Shown piece after piece: positions 43,159-52,071 of a DNA stretch of 64,000 nt. This DNA is from Rhizobiales bacterium 32-66-11 (GTDB lineage Bacteria > Pseudomonadota > Alphaproteobacteria > Rhizobiales > Xanthobacteraceae): positions 95,511 through 159,510 of the forward strand of contig NCEH01000005.1 in NCBI GenBank assembly GCA_002304505.1, read 5' to 3'. Position 1 is the stretch's first letter. Every line of letters starts with the position of its first letter. The translations under genes were made by a program, and so were the position numbers. A model generated the notes under the pieces. The model searched no databases and was not told the DNA's origin. It was given only the letters and a program-made list of their open reading frames with translations.

Positions 43159-44070
43159 ATGAATGAGATTGATTCATCTATTGCGCGCCGCAGGCGGCTT
43201 CCACCGCTGGCCGCCTTGCGCGCCTTCGAGGCAGCGGCGCGCCACCTCAGCTTCCGGCGGGCAGCGCATGAACTGGCGGTCACACCGACGGCGGTCAGCC
43301 ATCAGATCCGTCTTCTGGAGGAAACCCTGGGATTGGCGCTGTTTGCCCGCCATGTCCGGCGCGTCGCGCTGACCGAGGCCGGCTTCAGGCTATATCCGAC
43401 CCTGCGCGATGGGTTCGATGCGTTCGAGCGGACGATCGCAGAATTGTCGCCACAGAGCCGGCGCAAGGCCGTGACCTTGACGGCGACGACGCTCTTCACC
43501 GCACGGCGATTGCTCCCCGCCCTCGGCGCGTTCCGGACCCGTCACCCGGAATTCGATTTGCGCCTTCATGCCGCCGACGAGGTGGTCGATCTCCATTCCG
43601 GCTTGGCCGACATCGCCGTGCGCTACGGTGCGGGGCCGTTCGAAGGTCTCGTGGCGGAACCGCTGCTGTCGGAACGCTTTGGTGTCCTGTGCAGCCCTCA
43701 GCTCGCTCTATCTCAGCCGGCCGACCTGAAGCGCACCACGCTGCTCCACACCGAATGGAAGCGGCGAGACATGGCCCCCGACTGGCGTCGCTGGAAGAGT
43801 CTTGCCGGTCTTCCCGATCTCGCCATCGACGAGGGGCCGCGCTTTACCGAGGATGGCCACAGTCTTCAGGCGGCGATTGCCGGACATGGCGCGACGATCG
43901 GCAGCCTCGTGCTCGCCAATCCGGAGATCGAGGCCGGACTTCTCGTTCATCCGTTCGGGCCGGTTATCGACGGGGAAACCTACCATGTCGTGGCCACCGC
44001 CGAAAATCTGGCCTGCGCCGACGTGCGGGCGGTCCGCGATTGGCTGAAGGAAACCGTCGCGCTGTCTTGA
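43159..44070 (+). CDS. LysR-family transcriptional regulator (GcvA-like)
   Basis: 303-residue LysR regulator. The GcvA-type N-terminus is seen in RRRLPPLAALRAFEAAARHL, then ELAVTPTAVSHQIRLLEETL. The effector domain starts around residue 95 and contains HSGLADIAVRYGAGPFEGL, another GcvA-group hallmark. It is divergent from the azoreductase-like gene with an 84-bp gap and is the best candidate for its regulation. The start ATG is at 43159. Effector unknown. Confidence 0.88.
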   Translation: MNEIDSSIARRRRLPPLAALRAFEAAARHLSFRRAAHELAVTPTAVSHQIRLLEETLGLALFARHVRRVALTEAGFRLYPTLRDGFDAFERTIAELSPQSRRKAVTLTATTLFTARRLLPALGAFRTRHPEFDLRLHAADEVVDLHSGLADIAVRYGAGPFEGLVAEPLLSERFGVLCSPQLALSQPADLKRTTLLHTEWKRRDMAPDWRRWKSLAGLPDLAIDEGPRFTEDGHSLQAAIAGHGATIGSLVLANPEIEAGLLVHPFGPVIDGETYHVVATAENLACADVRAVRDWLKETVALS

Positions 44071-44345
44071 GGGCATTGCGGCAATCGGGATGCGCGGTTT
44101 TCAGGGTTTGCGGCTTGGCGCATCCCGATCAGATCCGGATGCCCGGCGCCCGTTGGCGCTCATGCCGGGCGGGTTTGGCTCGGGGTTCCACCCTCGCGCA
44201 GCGCTAAGGGATCGCCGACGCGCACCCGGGCCGGTCTCCTTAGCCTTCCGGGAGCGTTTTCCGCTCTACGCTGACCATCACGTCAGCATCCGCCAGCCAA
44301 GGTCGAGGCCTTCATCGGGTTTTTGCGAGGATGTTGCGGAAGCCG

Positions 44346-45263
44346 CTAGCTGGCCGCTTGCGTCGGAATAGTCCGAGCGGCGAATTGGCGTGCCGCCCAA
44401 TCCAGAAAGACCCGCACGCGCGGAGACAGCTGCCGGGTACGTGGATAGAGCAGCGACACGGGCTCGGGCAGTGGCGGCGTTTCCTTCAATAGTTCCACCA
44501 ATGCGCCGCTGGCGAGATCATTCTCGACGTGGAAGCGGGGCAGCTGGGCCAGTCCGAGTCCGAGCTGCACCCCAAGCAGATAGCTTTCCGGACCGGTGAC
44601 AGAGAAGGGTGCAACCATCTCGATCGCCTGCGGCCCGTTCTTCGCCTGAAACACAACCGGCGTCAGCGCCCCCGTGCTCAGGCGCCGAATTCCAACAAGT
44701 CGATGATGGATCAGATCCTCCAGCCGTTCGGGCACGCCGAAGCGTTCGAGATAGGCGGGGCTTGCGCAGGTCACGCGATCCAGCAACGCCACCTGCCGCA
44801 CGGCCAGATCACTGTCGGGTAGCGCGCCATAGCGCAATGTGCAGTCAACCCCTTCCTGCACCAGATCGACCCAGCGGTCGCGCTCGCTCATCGTCAGTTC
44901 AATGCCGGGAAAGCGGGCGAAGAATTCCGGCAGCCCCGGCATCAGGAAATGGCGCGCCAGCGTACCTTGCACCTCGACCCGAAGCATACCCTTGGGCTCC
45001 GAGCCGGCGAACGCGCCTTCGGCGTCTTCCAGGTCCTCGAGGATCGCCAAGCAGCGGCGATACCAGGCTTCGCCGTCGAGCGTCGGCCGTACCGTCCGGG
45101 TTGTGCGCTGGAGAAGCCGCACGCCCAACCGATCCTCCATCGCCTTGATCACGGTCGTGGCCGTGGAGCGCGGGATGTTCAGGTCGTGCGCTGCCTCCGT
45201 GAAGCTGCGCCGCTCCACCACCCGCGTGAACAAGCGCATGGAATCGAGCCGATCCATCGCCAT
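44346..45263 (-). CDS. LysR-family transcriptional regulator
   Basis: 305-residue LysR regulator: MDRLDSMRLFTRVVERRSFT, then LNIPRSTATTVIKAMEDRLG forms the helix-turn-helix. The CrgA/AaeR-like effector domain includes RVEVQGTLARHFLMPGLPEF and GVDCTLRYGALPDSDLAVR. ATG 45263 is used; ATG 45257 is almost equivalent. It is divergent from the SDR at 45372, and the 108-bp gap carries a perfect 12-bp palindrome (45343-45354). LysR/SDR divergent pairs of this type usually form a regulator-target unit. The 275-bp gap before it (44071-44345) contains no gene. Confidence 0.88.
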   Translation of the reverse strand: MAMDRLDSMRLFTRVVERRSFTEAAHDLNIPRSTATTVIKAMEDRLGVRLLQRTTRTVRPTLDGEAWYRRCLAILEDLEDAEGAFAGSEPKGMLRVEVQGTLARHFLMPGLPEFFARFPGIELTMSERDRWVDLVQEGVDCTLRYGALPDSDLAVRQVALLDRVTCASPAYLERFGVPERLEDLIHHRLVGIRRLSTGALTPVVFQAKNGPQAIEMVAPFSVTGPESYLLGVQLGLGLAQLPRFHVENDLASGALVELLKETPPLPEPVSLLYPRTRQLSPRVRVFLDWAARQFAARTIPTQAAS

Positions 45264-45342
45264 GATTGTTAGTTCCGGATGAATAGTGATGCCGAAATTA
45301 GAGTGATTATCTTTGAATGGCTAGAGTCCATATGCCTTTGTG

Positions 45343-45354
45343 GCCCATATGGGC
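45343..45354. promoter_or_regulatory. 12-bp palindrome GCCCATATGGGC upstream of the SDR
   Basis: Perfect palindrome at 45343-45354, with a related CCATATG at 45328-45334, in the divergent LysR/SDR gap. It ends 17 bp before the SDR ATG, close to its ribosome site, so a repressing role is conceivable. Confidence 0.4.
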
Positions 45355-45371
45355 AAATTAGGAGACCGCAA

Positions 45372-46115
45372 ATGCGCAATCAGGCTACCCCTCGGGTCGC
45401 GCTCGTGACGGGCGCATCGCGTGGCATCGGCGCCGCCATCGCGACGCGCCTCGCGAAGGATGGCTTCACCGTCGTCATCAACTATGCCGGCAACGCCGCC
45501 GAGGCGGAGAAGCTGGCGGCGAGCATCGAAAAAACCGGCGGCCATGCCCTGACGGCGCAGGCGGACGTGGCGGACCCGGCGGCCGTCGCCCGGATGTGGG
45601 ATGCCGCCGAGGCCGCCTTCGGTGGAGTCGATGTGCTGGTGAATAATGCTGGCGTCATGAGACTGGCGACCATTGCCGAGTCCGACGACGCGCTGTTCGA
45701 CAGCCAGATCGCCATCAACCTCAAAGGTCCGCGCAACACGATGAAGCTGGCTGCCACGCGGCTTCGTGAGGGCGGACGCATCATCAATCTGTCGTCCAGC
45801 GTCGTCGGGCTCTACCAGCCGACATATGGCGTCTACGCCGCCACCAAGGCCGCTGTCGAAGCCCTGACCCATGTGCTGGCGAAGGAACTCCGCGGCCGCA
45901 ATATTACGGTCAACGCCATAGCACCCGGCCCAACCGCCACCGCACTGTTCCTCGACGGAAAGCCGCAGAGTGTGATCGACAGCCTGACGAAGCTCGCCCC
46001 GCTTGAGCGCCTTGGCCAACCGGAAGACATCGCCAACGCAGTCGCCTTCCTCGCCGGGCCGGATGGCGGCTGGATCAACGGCCAGATCATCCGCGCCAAT
46101 GGAGGGATCATCTGA
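45372..46115 (+). CDS. SDR-family oxidoreductase, FabG-like
   Basis: 247-residue classical SDR. Cofactor motif TGASRGIGAAIATRLA, NNAGVM, catalytic Ser in NLSSSVVG and YAATK (Tyr/Lys) near residues 156-160, then NAIAPGPTATALF. The C-terminal WINGQIIRANGGI is typical of 3-oxoacyl reductase-like SDRs regulated by LysR genes. Start ATG at 45372 follows TTAGGAGACCGCAA. It is divergent from the LysR regulator at 44346. The physiological substrate is not predictable. Confidence 0.88.
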   Translation: MRNQATPRVALVTGASRGIGAAIATRLAKDGFTVVINYAGNAAEAEKLAASIEKTGGHALTAQADVADPAAVARMWDAAEAAFGGVDVLVNNAGVMRLATIAESDDALFDSQIAINLKGPRNTMKLAATRLREGGRIINLSSSVVGLYQPTYGVYAATKAAVEALTHVLAKELRGRNITVNAIAPGPTATALFLDGKPQSVIDSLTKLAPLERLGQPEDIANAVAFLAGPDGGWINGQIIRANGGII

Positions 46116-46322
46116 CCAGCTCGGGCACAGCATCTGCCCTGACGCAGACAGGCAACGGCGAGAGATATCGCGAGTTACCGGCGCAGCGCCTCACCACTTC
46201 TGTCGATGCGCGCCCAGTGGGGGCGGGATATTCCATTGGCGTTCGGGTTGGCAAAGGCAGGTCTGCTTGGCACGGCAAGTGACCTTCGGGTGGCCCGAGA
46301 TGTCGCCCTGCGAGTTCAACCC

Positions 46323-46544
46323 ATGCGAGACACCTTCAAACTGCTTTCGGCCCTGTCGCTCGGCGTGCTGGCGGCGTTGCCGACTTCGGCAATGCCCCTT
46401 GCGCCATCCCCTGTGCCGCAGACCGCCAGCGTGACCCCGGTCGCCCAAGGCTGCGGTCCCGGCTGGTGGCGCGGGCCCTGCGGCCATTGCCGCCACACCC
46501 CCTATACCGGCCGCGTCGGCGGCCAGCAATTCGTATCCGCATAG
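46323..46544 (+). CDS. Small secreted GCG_CRPN-type protein
   Basis: 73-residue protein with a signal peptide (MRDTFKLLSALSLGVLAALP, cleavage around residue 23) and a short mature part ending in GCGPGWWRGPCGHCRHTPY. G-C-G-P-G-W/H-x-R-G-P-x-G-x-C-R is the GCG_CRPN prefix motif found in small exported proteins of Bradyrhizobium, Methylobacterium and Xanthobacteraceae, normally preceding low-complexity repeats; here repeats are absent. Cysteines are at 44, 53 and 56. The start at 46323 is chosen because it places the signal peptide at the N-terminus. Function unknown. The assignment of the family is from memory. Confidence 0.65.
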   Translation: MRDTFKLLSALSLGVLAALPTSAMPLAPSPVPQTASVTPVAQGCGPGWWRGPCGHCRHTPYTGRVGGQQFVSA

Positions 46545-46573
46545 CGCCGCGGCCATGAACGGGGACCGTCGCC

Positions 46574-48385
46574 TCAGGCATGAAGATCGCTCTTGTCCCC
46601 GTCCACACGGGCGAGCTCGATATAGGTTTCCGGCCCGTAATGGAGGGTGTTTCGGGCGTAGTAGGGCGGCACCTGCATGTCGAACTGGGCGTGCCCGTGG
46701 CTGACATCGCTGCGCAGAAGGTCGGTGCGGCTGGCGATGTCGAGGACGAGCCGCTCGCCCGGTTTCAGCACCACGGGCTGCGGCGTGAGGCTGAAGCGCA
46801 GCGTTACCGGCACGCCGGGTGTCAGGGGCTCGGGCGTGTCAATGTCGATGGCGATCTCGGTCGCGGTGGAACGCGCAGCGTCGATCCTGCGGCACGCGGG
46901 GCGGATCGCGCCCATGGAGAGGATCTGGTAGGCGCCGTCGGCCACGACGATGCCGGTGCGGGCCACCACGTGGGAATCGATCTCGTTGCAGCTGAAGGAG
47001 AGGCTCAGGGTCACCGGCCCGGTCAGCTCCGTCTCTTCCTCCACCGGCAACTCGAAGGTGAGGCGCTGGTTTTCCACTTCGTCGAAGCCCGCCGTCACGA
47101 TGGCGCCCAGCGGCACCGCCGCCCATCGGTTCGTCCCGCCCCCGCCCGGCGCGCGGTCGAGCCGGTGCGTCGCACCATCCGCGCCGCCGGAGGCGAGGTA
47201 AAGGCGAAGCAGTGCACTGCCGGGCAGCGGCCAGTCCGACGCGCTGCGATAGTCGCTGGCTCCTTCGGTCCAGTAGCGCACCCGCGGCTGCGCGGCATAG
47301 CCGTTGTCGGCGCCGTAGACGAGATGGTCAAAAAAGGCGAGCGCCTCCAGCTGCCACGCATAGACCGGCAGCTCATAGGCCGCCGGCCCGATGATGAGCC
47401 AGCGTTGATCCTTGGGCGTGCCGGCATTCTCGAACAGGTCGTAGGCGCCGAACTGGTGCAGGTTGAGATAGCCGGCATTCTGCACCACCACGAACGGCAC
47501 CTCGATGTCGCCGAGCGCGCCCGACGGCCCGACCGGCAATATGCTGGTCGCCCGCGTCTTCCCGTCGAGCATGAGGGCGGCGAACAACTCGCGCGTCTGG
47601 CGCGAGGGGGTCATGCGCTGGAACGCCTTCATGATCCGCGCCATGCGTTTCTTCAGCTGCGGCCACCACAGATGCTTCAGGGGCGAGTTGGTGATGTGGC
47701 TCACCAGCGCGCGCACCAGCGGCGGCACGCGCAGGCGGAACTGGAGCGGCGTGAAGTTCGCCCCCATCCAGAGCGCGAAGAAATCGGGCTGCGGCGCGCC
47801 GCCGAACATGGCGATGTGGCGGAAATAGTCCGTACACATCTCGTTGGTGAAGAAACCCTTCAGGGACGGCGGGCGAAGCCGCGCCACCTGCGGCTGGGTC
47901 AGCCCGTAATAGGAGGTACCGAACAGGACCACCTGACCGTCGCACCAGGGCTGGGCGGCGGCCCATTGGATCACCTTGGCATGATCTTCGACGTCGGTGT
48001 CGTTGAGATAGACGGCGTCGGCGCCGCCCGAGCGGCCCATGCCGCGCCGGGTGACGATGACATGGGCATAGCCGCGATCGGTGAAGACCGGCGGGCTACC
48101 GGTCTCATTATTGCCGGCCGGTGCGCCCGCCGCCTGCAATTCCTTGGAATAGGCGGCAAAAGCGATGACCGCCGGATAGCGGCCCGGTGCCTTCGGAACA
48201 TAGACATCGGCCGCCAGAGCAAGGGAGGGGGCGACCTCGATCATCTCATCCGCGATGACGCGGCAACCGAGCCCCGACTTCGCGGCGGGGCCGGGCGTCC
48301 AGCCGGCCAGTTGTGCGCCGAACAGGCCGCCCTTCGGCGCGATAAGATTGTCCCAGAAGCCCGGCTTCCCGTCCTTGGCGGTCAT
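46574..48385 (-). CDS. CocE/NonD-family hydrolase (X-Pro dipeptidyl-peptidase S15-like)
   Basis: 603-residue alpha/beta hydrolase of the cocaine-esterase family. The nucleophile is Ser158 in LFGTSYYGLTQ (G-x-S-Y-x-G), preceded by VTRRGMGRSGG (oxyanion-hole tyrosine/arginine loop is RRGMGRS). The C-terminal third is a jelly-roll domain (LTFELPVEEETELTGPVTLS, later LVLDIASRTDLLR). No signal peptide. Such enzymes hydrolyse esters or amides, but the substrate is unknown. It is 55 bp downstream of the two NHLP-like genes and mdlC on the same strand. A 649-codon open frame on the plus strand opposite this gene is rejected as a shadow. Confidence 0.87.
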   Translation of the reverse strand: MTAKDGKPGFWDNLIAPKGGLFGAQLAGWTPGPAAKSGLGCRVIADEMIEVAPSLALAADVYVPKAPGRYPAVIAFAAYSKELQAAGAPAGNNETGSPPVFTDRGYAHVIVTRRGMGRSGGADAVYLNDTDVEDHAKVIQWAAAQPWCDGQVVLFGTSYYGLTQPQVARLRPPSLKGFFTNEMCTDYFRHIAMFGGAPQPDFFALWMGANFTPLQFRLRVPPLVRALVSHITNSPLKHLWWPQLKKRMARIMKAFQRMTPSRQTRELFAALMLDGKTRATSILPVGPSGALGDIEVPFVVVQNAGYLNLHQFGAYDLFENAGTPKDQRWLIIGPAAYELPVYAWQLEALAFFDHLVYGADNGYAAQPRVRYWTEGASDYRSASDWPLPGSALLRLYLASGGADGATHRLDRAPGGGGTNRWAAVPLGAIVTAGFDEVENQRLTFELPVEEETELTGPVTLSLSFSCNEIDSHVVARTGIVVADGAYQILSMGAIRPACRRIDAARSTATEIAIDIDTPEPLTPGVPVTLRFSLTPQPVVLKPGERLVLDIASRTDLLRSDVSHGHAQFDMQVPPYYARNTLHYGPETYIELARVDGDKSDLHA

Positions 48386-48440
48386 ATGCGTTCTCCCCGG
48401 TCTCAGGCCTCGCCGTGCCAGGTCGTGGCACCGGGGCGTC

Positions 48441-48809
48441 TTACAATTGCGCGATGTCGAGGCCGGTCTTCTTCTGCGCGGCCAGCCGCATCTCGCGCAC
48501 CACCCATTTCTGCGTGTCGTCAGGAATGAAGAAGCCGCCGATGCCGGACGAAAAGAGCAGGTCGAACACCCGCTCGGTCACCTCGGTGAGCGCCTGCTCC
48601 AGGTCCGCTCCCGCCTCGGGCTTCGGCGGAACCATGATGACGATGGTGTCTTCCGCCTGCTCGATGATCTCGATCTTGAAATCCGGGCCCGGCGTGTAGC
48701 CGAACTCGGCGCACACCACCCCGACAGGATCGGCGATGAGCCGCGCGCGATAGTCGGGATCGGTGGCGATGCGCTCGTAATTCTTCTCGACGAAATCGGC
48801 ATTGGTCAC
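48441..48809 (-). CDS. NHLP-domain small protein, second of a pair
   Basis: 122-residue protein from a GTG start at 48809, which overlaps the stop of the upstream NHLP gene by 4 bp. Residues 5-60 match the nitrile hydratase alpha leader-like pattern: FVEKNYERIATDPDYRARLI, then ADPVGVVCAEFGYTPGPDFK and IIEQAEDTIVIMVPPKP. NHLP domains derive from the nitrile hydratase alpha subunit N-terminus and are used as leader regions of RiPP precursors. Here the following 60 residues (EVTERVFDLLFSSGIGGFF, etc.) are helical and hydrophobic, contain no Cys, Ser or Thr core, and no maturase or transporter is nearby. A complex subunit or chaperone-like role with its partner is more likely (inference). Confidence 0.65.
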   Translation of the reverse strand: MTNADFVEKNYERIATDPDYRARLIADPVGVVCAEFGYTPGPDFKIEIIEQAEDTIVIMVPPKPEAGADLEQALTEVTERVFDLLFSSGIGGFFIPDDTQKWVVREMRLAAQKKTGLDIAQL

Positions 48810-49141
48810 GGCTGATCTCCCTCGGTGCGGGCAGCATTGCGCAGGGCCAGCAGCTTGAATTTGGCGGCGACCGGCACGAGCCAGATGAACAGGCCCTGGC
48901 TGGACCACAAGTCCATCTGGTTGAGGGGCGATGGCGGTTGCGGTGCGTTCGGATCGCGAGCCGGCGGGATGGTGAAATAGACCCGGTCGCGCTGCTGCAC
49001 CACCACCTTCACCTTGATGCCCACCGGCACCGCGACACCCATGGTCTTGAGCGCCCCGACGGGGTCGCTCTCCACCTGGACGGCGAAGGCATCGTCGCTC
49101 CACACGCGCCTCGTCAGCGCTTTCTCAAAATCCCCGGACAT
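48806..49141 (-). CDS. NHLP-domain small protein, first of a pair
   Basis: 111-residue protein. Residues 4-58 fit the NHLP consensus: FEKALTRRVWSDDAFAVQVE, then SDPVGALKTMGVAVPVGIKV and VVVQQRDRVYFTIPPA; the D-P-x-x-A-L-x-x-x-G-x-x-V/I-P core is clear. The C-terminal 45 residues include SSQGLFIWLVPVAAKFKLL, a hydrophobic stretch of helix length. No cysteine. It starts with ATG 49141 and overlaps the second NHLP gene. The run mdlC - Dld-like tail - NHLP1 - NHLP2 - CocE is co-directional with gaps under 75 bp, implying one transcript. Function unknown; precursor-peptide identity is considered unlikely. Confidence 0.65.
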   Translation of the reverse strand: MSGDFEKALTRRVWSDDAFAVQVESDPVGALKTMGVAVPVGIKVKVVVQQRDRVYFTIPPARDPNAPQPPSPLNQMDLWSSQGLFIWLVPVAAKFKLLALRNAARTEGDQP

Positions 49142-49213
49142 GAACGTCTCCCCTACCCTGCTGTCGCTTTGCGAGGTCTGCTCCAGCGCCCCGCCGCTGC
49201 GGCGCCGCCGCCG

Positions 49214-49423
49214 TCAGCCCTCGCAGCACAACTCGGGCTTTCCGGCCGCTGGTCCGCGCGGCATCCAGTGCGCGCATTTGGTGGTGCGGCCGATCCCCGG
49301 ATTGAACGCATTGCCAGGATCCAGGCTTTTGTAACGGTCGATCATCGCCGGCTCGGCGGCCGCCGGCTTTGGTCCGGCAGCATCACCTGCTGGAACCGAC
49401 AGGTCGAGAAATGCGGCATCCAT
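49214..49423 (-). CDS. Short ORF resembling the C-terminal tail of D-lactate dehydrogenase (Dld), possibly a remnant
   Basis: 69-codon frame beginning with ATG 49423, preceded by AAGGGAG, so it may be translated. Residues 29-54 (DRYKSLDPGNAFNPGIGRT, then TKCAHW) resemble the last residues of quinone-dependent D-lactate dehydrogenase, which as I recall end in ...DP-x-x-x-x-NPGIGKTSK-x-x-W. A new tail rich in Pro, Gly and Cys (GKPELCCEG) follows. It may be the end of a deleted FAD-linked 2-hydroxyacid dehydrogenase that supplied benzoylformate to MdlC, or a small protein derived from it. It lies between mdlC and the NHLP genes. Confidence 0.5.
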   Translation of the reverse strand: MDAAFLDLSVPAGDAAGPKPAAAEPAMIDRYKSLDPGNAFNPGIGRTTKCAHWMPRGPAAGKPELCCEG

Positions 49424-49479
49424 GGTAACCGCTCCCTTGCATGAGCTGAGCTTTCTACGTCGAGCGAGCAACCGGACGG

Positions 49480-51117
<1,638 letters not shown>

Positions 51118-51304
51118 TCAATGAGGCTTGAGCTTATCTCGACGTCGAGACGGGGCGCATCTACAGAAGTGGTGATGCGCCTCGCTTTTTCCGGTCCTCG
51201 CGGTCACTGGCGGGACGTCCGGGAGCCCCTCGGCTCATGGCGGGCATGCATTGAATGCGAAACGCGCCTCTGGCATCTTCTGGCTTCCTTCGAGGCTGCT
51301 CAGC

Positions 51305-51772
51305 GTGAATGATACGGAGCGTGATCTTGCCGATTGCGTCGGCGCCATCTATCAGGCCGGCACCGGGGATGGCAGCTGGTTCGACGTCGGAGAGCGCATT
51401 TGCCGGCTTATGAATGCCCGCCGCGCCCTGCTGAACCTCGGTGGACCCGGCGGGCCGCGCAACTTGCTGATGCCTGCCGACGGCAGCGAGAGCGTATACT
51501 CTGCCTATTTCCACGCCAGCGACCCCTATGCCGCCAAGGCTTGCTTCGACTTTGCGACGGCACAGGCCTTTCACCTCGGGAACGCAAAGCTCGGCGCCGA
51601 GCTGGTCGCCGAGAATGACTTCCTGCGCAGTGAATATTACTTCGACTTCGCCCGGCATCACGAGCGTCGCCACGTGATCGGCGGCATGGCCGGCCTCATC
51701 GAGGCCACCCCGTATCCGGCAGAGATCGTCGACCGCGTGCGTCGGCGCTGGAACGCGGACGGCTTCAGTTAA
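51305..51772 (+). CDS. Truncated LuxR-type regulator, N-terminal sensor part only
   Basis: 155-residue frame from GTG 51305. DLADCVGAIYQAGTGDGSW, then FDVGERICRLMNARRALL, and later YFHASDPYAAKACFDF, resemble the N-terminal PAS/GAF-like domain of LuxR-family regulators common in alphaproteobacteria (about 370 residues in full). The C-terminal half with the helix-turn-helix is missing, and the last 20 residues after LIEATP do not look like family sequence. It is probably a degraded gene or a sensor fragment. It is divergent from mdlC and upstream of a deleted phenolic acid decarboxylase, so the locus seems to have suffered deletions. Confidence 0.5.
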   Translation: MNDTERDLADCVGAIYQAGTGDGSWFDVGERICRLMNARRALLNLGGPGGPRNLLMPADGSESVYSAYFHASDPYAAKACFDFATAQAFHLGNAKLGAELVAENDFLRSEYYFDFARHHERRHVIGGMAGLIEATPYPAEIVDRVRRRWNADGFS

Positions 51773-51851
51773 GGTCAAGTCAGCCCTCCATCCACCCCAC
51801 GGCAACAGCCCGCGGCCCAGGCATCAGCCCGGTGCCGGAGAGAGGAAAACC

Positions 51852-52034
51852 ATGTCCGACGCATTCGAATCCACCCATCCGGCGGAGATTGCCACCTTCG
51901 TGGGAAAGCACATCATCTATACTTACGCCGATATCACCTTCGTGGAGGATTGCGGCCGCGACGACGAAAGCGTCATCGCCTGTGCGCCCGAGGATCTTCC
52001 CGCGGGCTATGCCACGCGCCGCAACGTGGGCTAA
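51852..52034 (+). pseudogene. Phenolic acid decarboxylase gene with large internal deletion
   Basis: 60-codon ORF with a good ribosome site (GAGAGGAAAACC). Residues 16-26 (FVGKHIIYTYA) correspond to the N-terminal strand of phenolic acid decarboxylases (L/V-G-x-H-F/I-I-Y-T-Y-x-N-G-W). Residues 27-58 (DITFVEDCGRDDESVIACAP, then EDLPAGY) correspond to their C-terminal end ([24 protein letters not shown]). About 100 central residues, including the catalytic region, are missing although the frame is kept. The comparison is from memory of the Lactobacillus/Bacillus enzymes. The product, if made, cannot be an active decarboxylase. Confidence 0.65.
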
Positions 52035-52071
52035 TGGGCCGAAGCGGGCCGCGGCATGGAGGCATTCGAGG

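Noticed and set aside
46580..48529. 649-codon open frame on the plus strand opposite the CocE gene
   Set aside because: Arg/His/Gly-rich shadow with no family pattern; the minus strand carries the GTSYYG nucleophile motif and full CocE layout.
48441..49141. Reading the two NHLP genes as RiPP precursor peptides
   Set aside because: No Cys/Ser/Thr-rich core, no protease cleavage-type GG at the domain end, and no maturase or exporter gene nearby; kept only as an open possibility.
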